Assembly: GCA_031292735.1 (NCBI GenBank)
Contig: JARLGP010000211.1
Span: 1 to 43,209, forward strand
DNA from: Holophaga sp.
Lineage (GTDB): Bacteria; Acidobacteriota; Holophagae; Holophagales; Holophagaceae
Length of the DNA stretch: 43,209 bases
Direction of reading: 5' to 3'
Shown: piece after piece, positions 42,828 to 43,209 of the stretch
Numbering within the stretch: the stretch's first letter is position 1
How the letters are laid out: every line of letters begins with the position of its first letter
Translations under genes and position numbers: made by a program
The notes under the pieces: generated by a model
The model's input: only the letters and a program-made list of their open reading frames with translations
Told to the model about the DNA's origin: nothing
Database searches by the model: none

Positions 42828-43209
42828 CTACTTCTCAGCCTTGGCTTGCAGGGCTTCTTCGGCCGCCACGGTGTTCACCGGCATGGTCAGGCGCGCCAGG
42901 TTCTCGTAGGTGGCATAGCGGTTGGTCACTTCGCGCTGGGCCATGGCGAGCAGAAGCTTGAAGCGCTCGGGATTCTGCTGCTCCACCATGCGGTAGCGGG
43001 TCTCGTTGCGGGTGTAGGTGCCCAGGTCGATCTTGGGCGCGGAGGAGTCCAGCTGCAGCGGGCTTTCACCCTGCTCGACCCGGCGGGGGTCGTAGCGGAA
43101 CAGCGGCCAGTGGCCGGAGTCCACCGCCAGCTTCTGCTGCTCGCAGCCCTTGACCAGGTCGTAGCCGTGGGCGATGCAGTGCGAGTAGGCGATGATGATG
43201 GACGGTCCG
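42828..43209 (-). CDS. nifJ: pyruvate:ferredoxin (flavodoxin) oxidoreductase NifJ, C-terminal part
   Basis: The last 126 residues of the single-chain PFOR of about 1200 residues are in the window and continue past its right edge. IAYSHCIAHGYDL, with a cluster cysteine, GHWPLFRYDP and PKIDLGTYTRNETRYRM are typical of the C-terminus. It oxidises pyruvate to acetyl-CoA and reduces ferredoxin or flavodoxin. Together with the por operon at the left end, the organism has two PFOR systems. Confidence 0.93.
   Translation of the reverse strand, partial: GPSIIIAYSHCIAHGYDLVKGCEQQKLAVDSGHWPLFRYDPRRVEQGESPLQLDSSAPKIDLGTYTRNETRYRMVEQQNPERFKLLLAMAQREVTNRYATYENLARLTMPVNTVAAEEALQAKAEK

Overview
The window is a stretch of GC-rich bacterial chromosome, dense with genes and free of rRNA, CRISPR arrays or recognisable insertion sequences. 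The gene set (four-subunit pyruvate:ferredoxin oxidoreductase, a second NifJ-type PFOR, a HydG-like maturase, GdhA, RND and ABC efflux pumps) points to an anaerobic or facultative Gram-negative. I would guess a Holophagae-type acidobacterium or a deltaproteobacterial relative, but no rRNA or marker gene is present to prove it.

Layout. 1-70 is a perfect palindrome at the window edge. 266-923 is a Phd/ParE-type toxin-antitoxin pair. 1278-5690 is a tightly coupled por operon (gamma, GltD-ferredoxin fusion, alpha, beta), with every junction a 4-nt ATGA overlap. 5691-8299 is a looser, more AT-rich islet with a GxxExxY protein, an exported alpha/beta hydrolase and gene remnants. 8300-10210 holds a secreted dienelactone-hydrolase-like enzyme divergent from a D-aminoacyl-tRNA deacylase of the archaeal/plant DTD2 type. 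10207-14528 (minus) is an RND pump plus adaptor, divergent from a TetR regulator (14748). 15587-22604 is a second efflux operon: TetR, HlyD adaptor, tandem-ATPase ABC protein, two ABC-2 permeases and a TolC-like lipoprotein, i.e. a YbhGFSR-like system with its own outer-membrane channel.

22652-23211 is a second ParE/Phd pair. 23270-24541 is a divergent lactate/malate-dehydrogenase-like protein. 24671-26044 is gdhA, with a perfect CRP-type site and a good sigma70 promoter upstream. 26474-31249 encodes a 1591-residue protein joining an HD phosphohydrolase domain, a long helical-repeat region, a NadD-like nucleotidyltransferase and about 500 unassigned residues; it is divergent from anmK and a transglutaminase membrane protein (TgpA-like) that seems to carry a 3' frameshift. 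34487-35638 is a DUF4143 ATPase with an apparently leaderless promoter. 35679-37970 is pcrA/uvrD. A tRNA-Leu(TAA) sits 4 nt behind an amidohydrolase stop codon. The right end holds a nitroreductase, a HydG-like radical SAM enzyme with an altered C-terminal cysteine motif, a dihydroorotate-dehydrogenase-like protein and the 3' end of nifJ, running off the window.

How the parts work together. The two PFOR systems, the HydG-like protein and GdhA suggest ferredoxin-centred carbon and nitrogen metabolism. The GltD-like fusion in the por operon would let electrons pass between reduced ferredoxin and NAD(P)H. The two efflux modules have a TetR gene each, and the single OMF gene at 21204 may serve both pumps. 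The strongest candidate for something undescribed is the 1591-residue HD/NadD-like fusion.
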